Shown: in pieces, positions 35,234 to 48,223 of the stretch
Layout: the number at the start of each line of letters is the position of its first letter
Numbering within the stretch: the stretch's first letter is position 1
Assembly: GCF_030867095.1 (NCBI RefSeq)
Contig: NC_081827.1
Coordinates: forward strand, 213,957,310 to 214,021,309
Reading direction: 5' to 3'
From: Alligator mississippiensis
Taxonomy: Eukaryota; Chordata; Crocodylia; Alligatoridae
Length of the DNA: 64,000 bases
Translations under genes and position numbers: made by a program
Notes under the pieces: model-generated
Told to the model about the DNA's origin: nothing
What the model saw: the letters and a program-made list of their open reading frames with translations, nothing else
Database searches by the model: none

Positions 35234-36051
35234 GGGCGCATCTACACATGCTGCTATGGTGTTGTTACTGTGCCAAACTTCCTTTTGGAAGTACAGGCAG
35301 TCCTCAGGCTTGAGACACAATTGGTTCCTGAAAACCATGTCTGAAGTCGAAACGTTGTAACTCAGAACCAATTTTCTCATAAGAAACAATGTTATAAATG
35401 GGGGATTGGTTCCTGAACCAAGGCCCGATACCCTATTTTCACTAAAAATACCCCAGAATTTTGTACTCGATCAATTATAGGTGAGTAATATAGCTACATT
35501 AATGTATTTATATTGTAAACAGTGATCATATTGATTTGGTAGGACTTTGAGGGGACTTTGCTGGACTTCTTGAAGGGCTCTTGGTTGGACTTTATGAAAG
35601 GTTCTTGGCTGGAGTCTTCTCAGGAGTCTTGGCTGAAGGTTTTTCTGGAGTCTTGTCTGCTTTCTTAAAGAAAGTGTCCAAGGAATTTTGGACAGATGTT
35701 CTCCAGGGAGATGAGCAATGCAGCGAACTTGTTCACTGGCATGGCGTTGCATCGGATCAGGCATTGTAAAGTCGAAATCGACATCATAGTTAAAACAGGG
35801 TGTCAATTTAAACGTTGCAACTGTGAAATGTTGTAAGTCGAGGACTGCCTGTACTAAAAGACAGTGCAGTAACAGCCAATAACTGCGCTGTGTGGGGCGC
35901 ATGGTTATTTTTAGGCACTGTTGCCATAGCGACACGCTATAACCAGAGAGCATGTTGCTACAGTGACGTAGCTGCGGAGTTGCACGTTTTGCCCATGAAC
36001 GCTACGGTGCTGTAGTGCATTGGTGACATACTGTCATGTGTAGACATGCCC
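35234..36051. mobile_element. DNA transposon with inverted ends, hosting a nested element
   Basis: Ends GGGCGCATCTACACATG and CATGTGTAGACATGCCC form a terminal inverted pair. The element at 35294-35851 is inserted within it. Superfamily not assigned; the target duplication is unclear. Confidence 0.65.
35294..35851. mobile_element. TA-flanked (Tc1/mariner-pogo type) non-autonomous transposon
   Basis: Inverted ends CAGGCAGTCCTC and GAGGACTGCCTG are bounded by TA on each side (35292-35293, 35852-35853). The interior has several imperfect copies of a ttggctggagtctt-type unit and no transposase. The end sequence resembles pogo/Tigger-type elements. Confidence 0.85.
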
Positions 36052-37804
36052 ACTGAGTTTCTTTCTGAACTTCCTGATGTGTTGGCTGTAAATATGATTT
36101 TATTACAATTGTGGACTCCTCTAATTCATTCAATGGGAAATCCTTTCAAGTGGTATTCTTAAAAAGTGCTGTCAGTGCTTTAAGAATATATGAATGCTAG
36201 ATTACATTTTGGCCAAAGACTTTATTATGAAACCTGTATTATATAATTATTATAGAAATAGAATATACAATAATCAAGGCCTTTGATACATTTTCATTTC
36301 TGGCTCCTAGTGGTTTCAATAATGCATACAAAATTAGCTCTGTCTAGCTCTAAATAGCCTTGCTTTTCACACACAGCCTGTGGGAACTGTTGAACAGCAG
36401 ACTCTTGCTGGTGCTCACAACTCTTGCTGCTTTCCACAGGTCTCTGAAAGAAATAAAAGGGAACTCTTAAGAGCGGTGCTGACAAAGGCATATGCAGTGG
36501 CTAAGCCCGGGCCTTTCTGCAGAGGTGTGGAAGGCATTTGACTTTTTATCATTAGAGAAGTCATCCACCTTCTCAACCTATTCTTCTGGGTTGGAAGCAC
36601 AGTTATGATATGTAAAGTAAGAAGCAGTGAAGGCAGAAAATAGTTTCAGGAATATACTGCTTTAACACCCTCAATCAATATGGTACAGCTCACATGTGTG
36701 TATGGGATCATTTGTATTATACAGAGTAGCTAGGTGTAGAAAGGAAAAAAAAAAAGTTTAAGACTGCCCACCAAAATCCCCGCTCTTCTACTCAGACCTC
36801 CATTCACAATAGAAGACATCTATTAATAGTTTAGGGTCTTAAGTTCTATAGCACGACTCCCAAGAAATGCCCTTCATTTTGTTGTACTCCTCTTTCCTTT
36901 GACATTTGAGTACTATTGACTTGGCTGATTACCAAGTCATAATAATAAACAAAAAAACCCCCCGCACAAAATTATTTTTTATAGTTTAAAAATGTTACTA
37001 TTTAATAGCCTTTAAGTAAAATCAATTTCCTTACTGAAGAGAGTTCCCAGTGTCAGAAGTATTTCATAACACCTAATGAGGTATGGGTTACTGGTCTCAA
37101 ATCTTTAAAATAAAGCATTAAGTATTTGCTTTACAAAAAAAAATAAAAAATTGGGGGGATGGAGGAGGCATACCAGGGTTTTACAAGGGCAAGTTTGTAG
37201 GGCTATTAACCTTGTACATTTTCTTTTTTTCTCCATTGTTGGCAGAACCATTAGTATAGCATTAGCTGATAGGCATCTTGCCATTTTTCATCTACAGGCC
37301 TGTTCCATGCCAGTGTCCACTAGAAAAATCTTTTATAGATCTGGCTGAAGGGTGACTATATGTTATAGATACCATTGAAGTAGAAAATAAGATTCTACAA
37401 GCCACTTGCCAATATCAAGTGCAGTTTAACTGATCTAGAAAGTAATTAATTTTTAGGAAGAAATTCTTAAAAGTTATTTTGAGACTAAGTACCCAAATGT
37501 ATAAGCCCTATATGAAGACGCTGTTTAACTTCAACAGGAATTCCACATGTTGAAGGAATGAACTTTCCTTCAGTAGCTCAGTTATTCAAAAGATTCCATT
37601 CCATGTTGCTCAGAAACTGGATTTAAAAATGTAATGATATTTTAGCTTTGGTTATTAACCAACAAAGCTTGTAGAATCTTTAAGGTAACGTTTTAATTTA
37701 TAATGACTTAGCTACGAATTCCTGTACAATTTGGGTTTTTACAAAAATAATAAATAGGGAAAAGAGACTTTTTCTCACCACAGTTAGTTTTTCAGCCTTT
37801 TTGT
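36052..37804. other. Intergenic sequence downstream of KLHL41
   Basis: Holds the 3' untranslated region of KLHL41 next to 37804, with no sure end. A minus-strand AATAAA lies at 36221-36226 as one possible poly(A) signal. Short frames near 36294-36600 have no recognisable match. Confidence 0.4.
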
Positions 37805-37916
37805 TTATAGCTTTGATAGCTTGAATAGATTTAACCGTGTTGAAAGACAGGAGGCTCCAGAGGCATAACGAATCTCTTTCAATATGCCGCTCCATTCTTT
37901 CTTCTCATCATCATAT
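37805..37916 (-). CDS. KLHL41: KLHL41 exon 6 (terminal)
   Basis: 112 bases after a CTGCAG acceptor, [17 protein letters not shown] to LNLFKLSKL and TAA at 37807-37805. Confidence 0.97.
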
Positions 37917-40900
37917 CTGCAGTTAATAAAACGCAGTCAATACACACATGTATGTTTTTAACTTCAGATTTCTGGACTTGAGCTTCTCCTCCAGTACCCA
38001 CAAGGAAAGGAATATAACCCACTAGAGGTGCACTGATAAGTCCACAGTGTATCGGTGCTGATAAAAGGAAAATTGACATTACTGGCAATTGGCTCTTTTT
38101 TGGCTGACATGGCTGATAATGTTGCAGCTAAATGCTGCATGCATGAACATGGTCACAGCATGCACACGGCCAACCTGGCAGCTTGGAGAGCAGCATCCAG
38201 CTGGTAATTCAGTTGAGGGGAAGGGAATGAGTGGAGGGAAGGGGCACGATGGGGGCGGACTGAGGCCCCTGCAGTGAGGGAGGGAGTGGGGCTGGGGCAG
38301 AGGTAAACACTGCCCAGCCGGGGTGGGGGGCGGGACGGAGCCAAGAGTGGTTCGTCTGGGTGGTGTGGGGGGAGCAGCTCCCATCACTGCATCCCCTAGA
38401 GGAAGCATGAGGAGCATGTGCCTTTCTGGATCTGTGTGCAGGGTGAGGGCAGGCTGCTGCTGAGGGCTGGGTGTGGCACTGGGCTCTTCCCAGTGGGGGA
38501 GTTGGGCCAGGGCTGCGCTCAGGGTGGATGGTGGTGGTGCTGAGAGAAGGAGCTACGGGGGGGAGGGGGGGGGGGGCCGCAACCACCCCAGAACTTGCCG
38601 TAGCCCTCCCATAGCACCCCCTCCTAGCGCCGCCATTGCCCACCCTGAGCACAGCCCCGGCTCAACCCCTGCGCTGGGAAGAGCCTGGTACCACTCCTGG
38701 CCCCGGCCCGCAGCAGCAGCCCAACCTTACCCCACACACAGATCTAGGGGGCACACGCCCCCCATGGCTCCCCTGGGGTTGTGCACAGCAGTGGAAGCCA
38801 GTCCCCACCCACACTTCCCAGGCATCCTGCAGCCTGCCCTGCATACCCGTGCTCCTTCCCCACTGCCTCCCTCACTATGGGGGCCTTGATCTGCCCCCCC
38901 ATGCCCCTTTCCTTCCCTCCCCCTGCTCCTTCCCCCCCCCCCAGCAGACCTACTAGCTGGATGCTGCTCTCCAAGCTGCTGGACTGTATATCAGCAATTG
39001 GATTGGTACAGACTGATACGGCTCGTTAATAAATCAGTATTGGCTCAAAAAATCCTTATTTGTGCACACCTATAACCCACCAGTTTCAAAAGGCTCTTGT
39101 GTAGCTTTTATGCTAAACTGTGCCACATAAGGAGACTGCTGTCCTCCAGAACAGAATATCAGAACATCACCTTGCTCCTCATCCTCTCTTTCCCACTCCC
39201 TTTTTTTCAAATCCTTCTTTACACATGCTTTCAGGAATCTTTTTGGCTTTCCCACTGACTAATTCCAACACCTAAATTTACTTTAACATGAGGGGAGTCA
39301 CAGATAAAGTGGACTCTTTCAGTGTAGATATAAGTATATACCTGACACTCTCTTAAAGGGGCTGTGACACTCTCTTAAAGTGTGGACACAACCAACATCC
39401 TGGATTGCTATTCATCTGCCTATTAACGTGGATGAAAGCAATAATAGGGATAACATTAATTTATCTGACTCTTTCAGAGCATCCTGCATGAGAACATGAT
39501 GCAATGGAAATTGTTAGTTTGTATTTAACTTTAAATCAGGCTGAATCTGCCAAGAAATATTATATCCTACTTCTCTATGTACCCTTACTGATTCCTGAGA
39601 CTTATTCATTAGTAGGTAGAAGTATTCACCTGAGCTAAGTCTCACATTTATCTGTGATGTAATGAAGTAAATGATTGATGTTGTTCACCAGATTCTATGC
39701 AAACTCAATATAAAAACAAAGAATAAAACCTGTACAATAATTAATTTCTGAAAGTAATGGTAATATCAATGTGATTTACTTTCTAGTGCAAGGCAAGGTA
39801 GTGCTTTCCAAATAGAAAGTGAGATCAAAACAGAACTTACTTCCATATGTCAGTGACTTCACTGGGTGCAAATTCATTAGATTCAAGTTGAACCATAGCA
39901 AAACCACCAATAGCATAAAGGGATCCACTCAAGGTGACTAAACTGATAGAGCTTCTCTCCTGGGGAAACTCAGGCATAAGTTCCCACCTAAACAGTAGTA
40001 GAAACATAACCAGTCAGACAACAGGTAGGGGATATTCTGAATTAAATTATTATAGAAGATGAGCTATAGAAGCTGACAGCTACAGTAAACAAATGGGCAC
40101 TGAGGCTGTTCAAAGTTTTCACCCCCAGGACAAAGGAACAGTACTCCTGATTAGAAAGAAGGAGAAAAATAATTCAAAGTCCAAGGCACTAACATTTTGC
40201 TTCTCCATCTATCAAAACTAATGTCAGGGGATGCTTGTACATATGACGATCATTACCATGTACACATGATAAAAATTTCCGTTGTGTGGCTTAATAGCAC
40301 CACACACTGCATGTGTGTGAGATTTGGGGGTTTCAAATGAGTTTGCAACATTACAAACTAAACCACATTCCCATGTAATTTAGTCTGCAAAATTGTTATT
40401 TGTAATGTTGCAGCATTTAATCTGACAGCTGGCCCCCTGGCCACAGGAGAGACAGGTAGGCTCCGCCAAAAAAAGGATCAGGCCTGTTGCTGTTTCTCCC
40501 TTCAGCAGGTGCCTGGCAGCTGTGGGCACCTACTGAAGGCACAAGCGGTAACAGACCCGATCCTCTTTTTTTTTTTTTTTTTTTTTTTGCAGAGCCTGCC
40601 CACCACTCCTGTGGGGGGCTGCCCTGGTCCCTCTCTCTACTGCAGCAGTGTCTCCCAGGGCTGCCCGGTGGGCTGCTAGTGGGCTGGTGCTGTCTCAGCT
40701 CAGAGGCAGCACCCAGCAGGATCCAACTCTTCTCCGTGCCCACCGGGGCTTTCATCACCCTGTACACAATTCTCGTCATCTTCTCAGGCTGCCAGCACAC
40801 CCTGCCACCCTCCTGCTGCTTCTCCATGCTGCCCCAGAGGCAAGCCAAACCATTTCTGGATGTTCCCAGGTAGCAGAAAGGCAGCAGGGACAGTGCATGG

Positions 40901-43900
40901 GGTGCTGGAAGCCTCGGTGGGCTCAGGGAAGAGTTGGATCTGGCCGGGTGCTGCCTCCAAACTGGGACAGCACCTGGCCTGCTAGCAGCCTGCCCAGGTA
41001 CCACCACAATGGAGGGAAGGACCGGGTGCCCCTGCAGCTTTACAGCTGCTTGGCCCGCCAGCAGCTTGCCCTCTGGTTGTCTTGCCGTAACAGTGACAGA
41101 AGCCCCTAAATTGAAATGGTGGGTTTCAATTAAAAATACACTATTTCAATTTAGGGGGCACAGAATAATACCATGAAAACGAAACCCATCACGTGTACAA
41201 GTGCCCACTATGACTAGTGTACATGCACAAAATGCCTGTCTATTAAGACCAGGCTACACACTCCATCCCAAAGATCCCCTGTGTCATGCAATTTAAATGT
41301 AGTTGTGCCTCATCTTTTCTCATTACGTTTTTCTAATAGGCTCCGAAAATGAGAGTGCATTTTTCATCCACATTCTGTTGAAGCAACATTAAATGAATAA
41401 GGTAAGAGAGAAGTGTAACTCATCTGCATTTTGACCTGTTGGCTGCTACACTGCTTTCTCCAGTACCAAATCATAATTAAAAAAAAAATAATTTGCTTTT
41501 TAGTGTCTTTGATGATATACTCACTTATTAGTGGCAAGGTCAAAAGCTTCAACAGAGGCTGTAAGGCCTTCTTCAGTAACACCTCCTGCAATCACAATTT
41601 TCCCTTTATGGATAGCCACACCAAACATTGAGCGAGCCATTTTCATGGGGGCCAGATCTCTCCAATCTCCCTTCTTGGAGTTGTATATAAATGTTCTGTT
41701 AGTACACTTTCTGTGGGGAGAAAGAAAAAAGGGTGAGCATTTCTGGCAAACACTCTGCATAATCTTCTTAAAGTGGTACCTTGTTTAAGTGGATTTTGTG
41801 TGTAATGTGTACTCAATAACAGTGTGGTTCACTGCAGTTTCTTTGCAGTACTGGCAAATGGGCATGCACCAAGAGAAAGAAAGATGGTCTCAGATTTTTT
41901 TCCTAATATGGATAATATTAACTAGATATTCCTGATTGAATTTTCCTGCTGTGTGTTTGTGTGTGTGTTATATAGGGCAGTTTAAGGACTTCTGTCTATT
42001 TCTTTCAATATCTACAACAAAAATTCATTAAACTATGCACATGGCTTGATGAGTGTCTGCCTTGTTCTGAATAATGCTAATTATTATCCCTCACTCGACA
42101 CTGTCTCATTTTTAACCTGTTAGACTTGGGACAGGAGCAAGGTAAAGAAAAAGCCCTGTTTATCCAGCATTTTACTAAATGGCTTTTCTATTAACTGGAA
42201 TCTCAGGCCGGCTGGATGGGCACAAGTAGGGGGAAAGCTCACATGCGCCACCACTCACCACCCTGTACTGCTGCTGCTCCATGTGTGGCCAGTGCCACCC
42301 CCACCTATAGTAGGTGTTTGACTTTCAGTGTTGCTGGGTTTTTGGGTGTAGCCATGTTGATCTAAGGCAGGGGTTAGCAACCTGTGGCATGCTGCAATGC
42401 TTTTGCTTGACACGCAGACTGCTTCCCATGGGGCAGGAAGAGCCGTGCCCAGATGGAGCAGCATGCGGCTGCCCAGGATCCCAGCCAGGCAAGAGCCCCT
42501 TGGGCCCCAGACCCAGCCTGGCACCACCACTGGCCCCAGCTCTGGCCCAGTGCTGCCCCCAGGCCGGGAGCTATCAGCACCCTGATGGCCCCGGCCCCAG
42601 CCCTAACCCCCACCACTGCCGGCAGGCCCCAGCCCTGCCTGAGCCTGGCCCCAGCTGGTACCACCGCAGCCGCCAGCCCCAGCCCAGTGACACTGCCAGG
42701 CTGGGCTGGGGCCTGCGCAGGCCCCGGCCCCATCACAGCGCTGCCTACTGCCCTGGCCCGGCAGCAGCACTGTGCTGGGGCTGGCGGCAGTGGTGAGGGC
42801 TGGGCCTGCCAGCAGCTGGTACCACAGCCACGGCTGGGGCCTGGCCCAGTGTGGCCCCAGCTGGCTGCTGGGGTGGTTGGCAGCGCCGGGATGGGACCAG
42901 GGCCTGAGCAGGCTCAGACCAACTAGGACTGCGCCAGGCCGGGCCCAGGCCCCAGCCATGGTATCAGCTGCCAGCGGGCCTGGCCCCAGTCCTCACCACT
43001 GCCGCTGCCAGCCCCAGCACAGTGCTGCTGCTGGGCCGGGGCCGTCGGCAGTGTGGGGATGGGGCCAGGGCCCATATGGGCCCTCGCCCCTTCTCAGCAC
43101 TGCCAATGGCTCTAGCCACGTGCTGCCGGCAGGCCCCAGCCCTGTGCAGGCCCAGCCCCAGCTGGCACCACCGCCGCTGGTGCCCGCCCCAGCCCTGCGT
43201 GGCCCTGGCCTCAGCCTAGTGCTGCCACTGGCCTCATCCCGGCGCTGGTAACAGCCCGGCTGCAGTGGGGCCCAGCCCCATGCTGCCGGTGGGCCCTGGC
43301 CCCAGCCCCAGCCCCAGCCCTGCGCTGCCCACAGCTAGGCTCCAGCCCCAGCCCCCTTTTGCCTGTGGGCCCTGGCCCCAGCCCCACTCTGCCCATGGCC
43401 TCAGCCCCATGCTGCCCACAGCCTCGGCCCCAACAGGCACAGTGCCGGCACCTCCTGTCTCCCTAGAGCCCAGGGCCAGGAGACAGCTGGGGCCAGGGCA
43501 GGGAGGCAGCAGCTGTTTGCAGTCTTCTGGCTGCAGCTGGTCCAGGTTCTGGGTAGCTGCTGATAGCCATGGAGCCTGGGCTGGGGGGCAAGGGGCACAA
43601 ACAGGGCATCCTGCCATGTAACCCATGCCCTTGTTTTGTTTTTCTGGCAGGCCAGCACTCGAGCACCTTCCAAGGTAGGCACTGTGGGTTTTTTCAGCAC
43701 TCCGGCCAAAAAACGTTGTCTACCCCTGCTATAAACATATAGTCTCTGAAGCATGACCAAGAATCTAAGACTAAAGTATTTTATGAGGAACCCAATGACA
43801 AACATTGAGGTGTGTGTATGACCCAAGTAAGAGTCTGACATAGAAACATGAAAGCCAGCTGATTAACCCAATTGGCTGGAATAACAGTTTAAAAAGAGGC

Positions 43901-46900
43901 TTAAAATCATGGGGTTTTTGTTTTATACAATTATGTGACTCTACACACCAGATCTTTGTAACCTTAATCTACAAAGATACAAATAATGTTCTGTTTTCCG
44001 AGTATGAAAACATGAAGTCTATGAAAAAACCAACCAATTAATACTACAAATTAACATTTGAAACTCACTTGTCCTCAGTCTTTCCTCCAAGACAATATAT
44101 CATCCCATGGTTTGAGACTGTAGCATGGCCATATACTTTGATTGGAAGTTTTTTGACTTCATTCCATTTTATTGCCCTGGATTTAGAAGATCATAGCATT
44201 AAGACAATTCCAATTAACAAAAGCATTTAGACTTCCTTAGTGAACAAATGTCAACATACACAGGGTCATAGCACAATACTGAATCTAGAGATTCCTCTGT
44301 TTGAAGGTCCTTGCCTGCAATTACATAGATTTTGCCATCTGCCTCTCCCAGTCCAAAGAGACACCTGGCTGAAGGCAGTGGAGGAAGTCCGACCCATTCA
44401 CCAGCAACGCTATCCAGCTGCAAGATCAGACAGAGTAGGAAGTGTTAGGAAAGATGAGCAAGAACCCACGCACTAAAAGCAGCTTTAAAACCTCAAATTT
44501 AGATGCTTCAGATTTATCAACCTCCCCAACATATTTGTTATAAATGTCTTCCCATTAGTTCATCTGATGTGTGGCTACATCTCCTTTGAATCCTTCAAGA
44601 ACTAAGGACTCTATACAATTGCCACCATCTTGTCCCCTCCCTTCATTCCCTCATCTTTTTTTCCTTTATTGCTTTTTTGTGCTTGGTTTTCAGCCCTTAA
44701 TCTTCATTTTGTTTTCTTTAAAGTTCCCCCTCTATTGGTGAATCCCACCATGCACCAGAAGACAATTTTTGGATGGATGAACAACTGGTAGCTTTGAGGG
44801 GCTAAATGATATTTTTCCTCAGCTGAACTGAAATATGTAGGACAAAGGAAAGAGATTGGCTACTGTCTAAGACATATGGATTTATGCATATGACCCACTT
44901 GCACAGCTTGGCTGCATTAGGAGTAATACAAATAAAAGGAGGAAGGTGTGCAGCTTTCAAGATTTAATAAAGCTCCACGAGTACATTTCCACTAGACACA
45001 GGATGGACCTGAGATTAGAGACCTTTTCCTGGACCCAAATCCCTCCTCTTTTAATCAATACAGGGATTGCTCGACTAGTTTATAGGTTGTTTGTATGGAC
45101 ACATGTACTGTCTTTGTGTGAAGACTCTTGAGAAGCATCAAAATAGAACTAGAGAAAGTTATGCATTTAGATCTGACTAATGCACTGTCATCTCTAGGGA
45201 GTTCTATAATCCACATCCAGTTTCAGCTCACATAAAACTTCGTCTCTAGAATTTACTAATTCACCCTTGCTGGTCAAAAAATGTTACTGCTGCAGTAGGA
45301 CTTGTGAGTTCATGGACACAGACTACCACCATAGCTATGGCCAGCCCAGGGTGATCTTGAATTGAAGACAGAAATGTCCTTGGATCCTACATATCATAGA
45401 TTAGAGCATACTCAGGGAATCAGCTCTGAGGCAGATGTGGGGAATATCTACTCTCTCACTTTTCTGGAGCAATACATGAGTAAGCACATTTTTTTTGATA
45501 GATAGTCAATTTGTCCCAAGTTGTCAAGCACTAAATGAAGTGTTAAGGACAGTCAGATGGAAGTGTGAAAAAGAACTTAGGAAGAGAGTGGGAGTGCAGC
45601 TACCCCATTAACAGTAAGAAAGAAACAGCTATCTAGCTGGTAGGGTAGAAAAGGAGAAATGTTTTAGCAGCTGATAGGTTAGTGGGGAGCAGGAAATGAT
45701 TTAGGGCATGGATCAGGGAGAGATGTATTACATTGATCAATCTCAGTCTAAGTACATCAAAAGACTACCCCAATGGAATTCTAGCCTGATAATGTAGTTA
45801 CTTAATTCTATAAGAAATTAATTCCTGGAACCAAATCACAACTAGATTTTTGTAGCAAGTTTTGAACTTTATTTATTATTACTTTATAACTACATAAGAA
45901 AATTAAAACCGTGCTAATATAATCACTCTCTAGCAAACTGATAGCAGTCTTCCATATTTATACCATGTTTATTTTACTAAATATATCTAAATACCAGGCC
46001 AATTTATAGTTTATCCATTTATGAAATATCTACAATAAGTCACTATTTTAAAAACCTGCCAAGAACATTAAAATTCTATCATTGATTATTACCTGTCTGT
46101 GTGGAGTACAGAAAAGAAATCTAGTCTTGTATTTCTTAGGATTTACCCCATAGCATATTATACCTATCATGAAATAGTTGTAATGCCAACAGAAAAAATG
46201 TGAAATTACACATCCAAAAACACCATGGCAGAAGGTAAGTATTCCTAAAGAAGGATTGTTTTTGCTAATCTGATCATAGTGGTATCACTGCAGTTTAGAG
46301 TAAGCCAGTGTTAACTATATGTATATGGATTTAAGTACATAGGCATTCACCATACACAAACAACAGTATTTGGTATAACATGGCAGATATCAAAACTACT
46401 TCAAATTTTAAAACTTTACAAATCAGCTACCCTAATATATGGTATGAATCTTAAACAAAAGAAAACATTTAATTTGTTAGGCCACTAAGAGGCAGATTTT
46501 TAAACCTATTTAGGTGCCTGGGTGCACATGGGCACATACAGGCATTTGCAAAAGCCCTTATATGCCCAACTGTGGTTGACATCTATGGTAGCTGGGTGCA
46601 CAGGCACCTTTGGACATTCTACTAGGTGCCTATCTGTATTTTTAGCCACCCAAATGACACTAAACACCTGGCCCTGAACAACCAAATATTTAGTAGATAA
46701 AAACACATTAACTATTTTTTCTGAGTTCTCATCAAAGGATACTGAAAGGTACAAAGAACATGCAATTCCCGCAAGCTTCTGTAGGAATAGCTGGCAGTCA
46801 GTAGTATCTTTTAGGAGTATACCCTACATAGCCATTTTTACGTTTTCACAAAAGCTCTGGTTTCAACAGACAAAAACCAGGCGATTAAGGCTGATATTAG

Positions 46901-48223
46901 CAGCCAAACCAGTTGAAAGTAAGGTTGTAATTTCGTCATCAGCAGACAATGCTATCGTGAACAAGTCTGACAGACAATACTTAAAATGGCTCATAAAAAC
47001 TTTTATAAGAAAAATCATGAGACCAGATTAAAAAAAAAGCCCAACTATCCTATATCAAAATATCCTTCAGTAATTTCTATGTAGTGCCCTCAGCCCAATG
47101 ATGAGATTCATACCTGGAAGAAGTATGACTGGAAAGGCTGATCCTTGTTCTCGTCATCCACATAAAGGCCTCCAACAACACAGACCTGATTCTGTTTGGT
47201 GACTATGCTGGAATGATTTCTGGGAATCTGTTCTGCCAGGGCTGCCAGGTAACACTCATTCTCCAGGGGATCATAAGCCACCGCAGCTGTATCATTGACT
47301 AGAAGAATTAGGTCTTTCACAAACATGCCATGCCTAGGAATGTCATTTAGGTATCCAGGGAGTAAGTCTTCATCCCCTACATCACCATTTACTTCCCCTT
47401 TCCCCGATTTTTCTGAGCTTTTGGCAGGTTCAGGCAATTTTCCAGCAAAGGCATCCTTAATAACCTTGAGTTTTTTGTGAAGATCTGAGTTGCTTTTGAT
47501 AATATCATCCTTCTCAACATGCTCTTTAAAGTATTTTTCTGACATAAGACGAAAACGAATGCAGTCAAAAACTTCTCCCAGGTTCTTTACTCTGTTCTCC
47601 TTGTCTGTTCGGACCCACTCCATTACTGCTTCAAACACTACTTCCTCTTTTTCAACATTTAAGCTGTCAGGTGAAATAACTGATATAAGTTCATGGGGGG
47701 CAAGCTGCATGAAGTCTTCTTCTTTGCAAATCTGCACAAAGTGGTCTGAGACATAATCACGAGCAGAGAAAGCAAGTCTTGGGCAGTCAAGGAGGAGACC
47801 TAATCGAAGGATGGCAAGACAGTTACCAACAGCTAGTCTCTTCTGAAGATAAGAGACACACACAGTGAATACAGAAGGGATTTGAAAACGGCTGGCCAAA
47901 GCAAAAATATCTTGCACATTAGAATCATTGAGGTCAATACTTGCAGAATAAAGATACTTGATGATCATGTCCAAGATGTTGGGATCAACATCATCTAGAA
48001 CGACCTCCTTCTTCTTATCTTCACTTTGCTCAGATAAGAAATACTCACGGAAATAAGGACTACAAGCTGATAGAATCAATCTGTGGCAAGGTAGACTTTT
48101 GTTACCAGCTTTTAGGGAGCAATCTACAAACTTTTTCTCTTCAAAGAGTTCCTTGAGGCCATCCTGAAGAAGGGTGGATTGATAAAGTCTAAGTTCTTCA
48201 GTGAGTTCCCTTTGGGAATCCAT
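37805..48223 (-). CDS. KLHL41: KLHL41, kelch-like family member 41 (complete, six exons)
   Basis: Exons: 48223-47114, 44417-44260, 44176-44069, 41710-41525, 39987-39841, 37916-37805. They total 1821 bases, 606 codons plus TAA, the same length as human KLHL41 as I recall it, and every junction keeps frame with GT-AG sites. The protein has a BTB domain (about residues 30-100; [17 protein letters not shown]), a BACK domain (about 135-235) and six kelch repeats filling the C-terminal 260 residues. In muscle it lines the sarcomere and sarcoplasmic reticulum, acts as a CUL3 adaptor and stabilises nebulin; human mutations cause nemaline myopathy. The ATG at 48223 has A at -3 and G at +4, a strong context. 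No defect is seen. BBS5 lies upstream on the same strand. Confidence 0.98.
38023..39072. mobile_element. hAT-type fold-back transposon in KLHL41 intron 5
   Basis: Ends TAGAGGTGCACTGATA and GTGCACACCTA form an inverted pair, flanked by an exact 8-base target duplication taacccac (38015-38022 and 39073-39080). Inside, a G-rich left arm and C-rich right arm are inverted relatives, including gcttggagagcagcatcc and its complement. 1050 bases, no transposase frame. Family member of 60786-61843. Confidence 0.9.
39841..39987 (-). CDS. KLHL41: KLHL41 exon 5
   Basis: 147 bases after a TTTAG acceptor, [17 protein letters not shown] to EVTDIW, ending AA before donor GTAAGT. Kelch repeat 5. Confidence 0.97.
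40227..41215. mobile_element. Transposon with inverted ends in KLHL41 intron 4
   Basis: Near-end blocks gatgcttgtacatatgacg and cacgtgtacaagtgcccac are inverted relatives, about 1 kb apart. The interior is GC-rich with a run of about 20 T at 40567. No target duplication was identified, so limits are approximate. Confidence 0.5.
41525..41710 (-). CDS. KLHL41: KLHL41 exon 4
   Basis: 186 bases after a CCACAG acceptor, [18 protein letters not shown] to EAFDLATN, ending AA before donor GTGAGT. Kelch repeat 4. Confidence 0.97.
42368..43728. mobile_element. hAT-like element with a GC-rich repeat array
   Basis: Left end CAGGGGTTAGCAACC and right end GTTGTCTACCCCTG are an inverted pair of the hAT kind. 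Most of the interior (about 42450-43460) is a degenerate array of ggccccagccc-type units. The 8-base flanks (atctaagg, ctataaac) do not match well. Long open frames through it on both strands are compositional. Confidence 0.65.
44069..44176 (-). CDS. KLHL41: KLHL41 exon 3
   Basis: 108 bases, [17 protein letters not shown] to GGKTED, ending AA before donor GTGAGT. Kelch repeat 3. Confidence 0.97.
44260..44417 (-). CDS. KLHL41: KLHL41 exon 2
   Basis: 158 bases after a TTGCAG acceptor, [15 protein letters not shown] to SVLCYDP, ending two bases into a Val codon before donor GTATGT. Kelch repeats 1-2. Confidence 0.97.
44418..47113. other. KLHL41: KLHL41 intron 1
   Basis: 2.7 kb of AT-rich sequence without recognised elements or exons. 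Confidence 0.6.
47114..48223 (-). CDS. KLHL41: KLHL41 exon 1 (start, BTB and BACK)
   Basis: 370 codons from [15 protein letters not shown] to YFFQ, donor GTATGA. Carries BTB, BACK, the linker with [16 protein letters not shown] and the first kelch strand ([15 protein letters not shown]). Confidence 0.98.

Noticed and set aside
36294-36600. Two minus-strand frames downstream of KLHL41
   Set aside because: KLHL41 is complete without them and they match nothing I know; probably intergenic.
40417-41109. 196-codon minus-strand frame in KLHL41 intron 4
   Set aside because: Within a GC-rich transposon with a poly-T run; no conserved motif and no splice context.
42314-43841. Frames of up to 160 codons in the ggccccagccc array
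   Set aside because: Composition effect within a hAT-like element; open in many frames at once.
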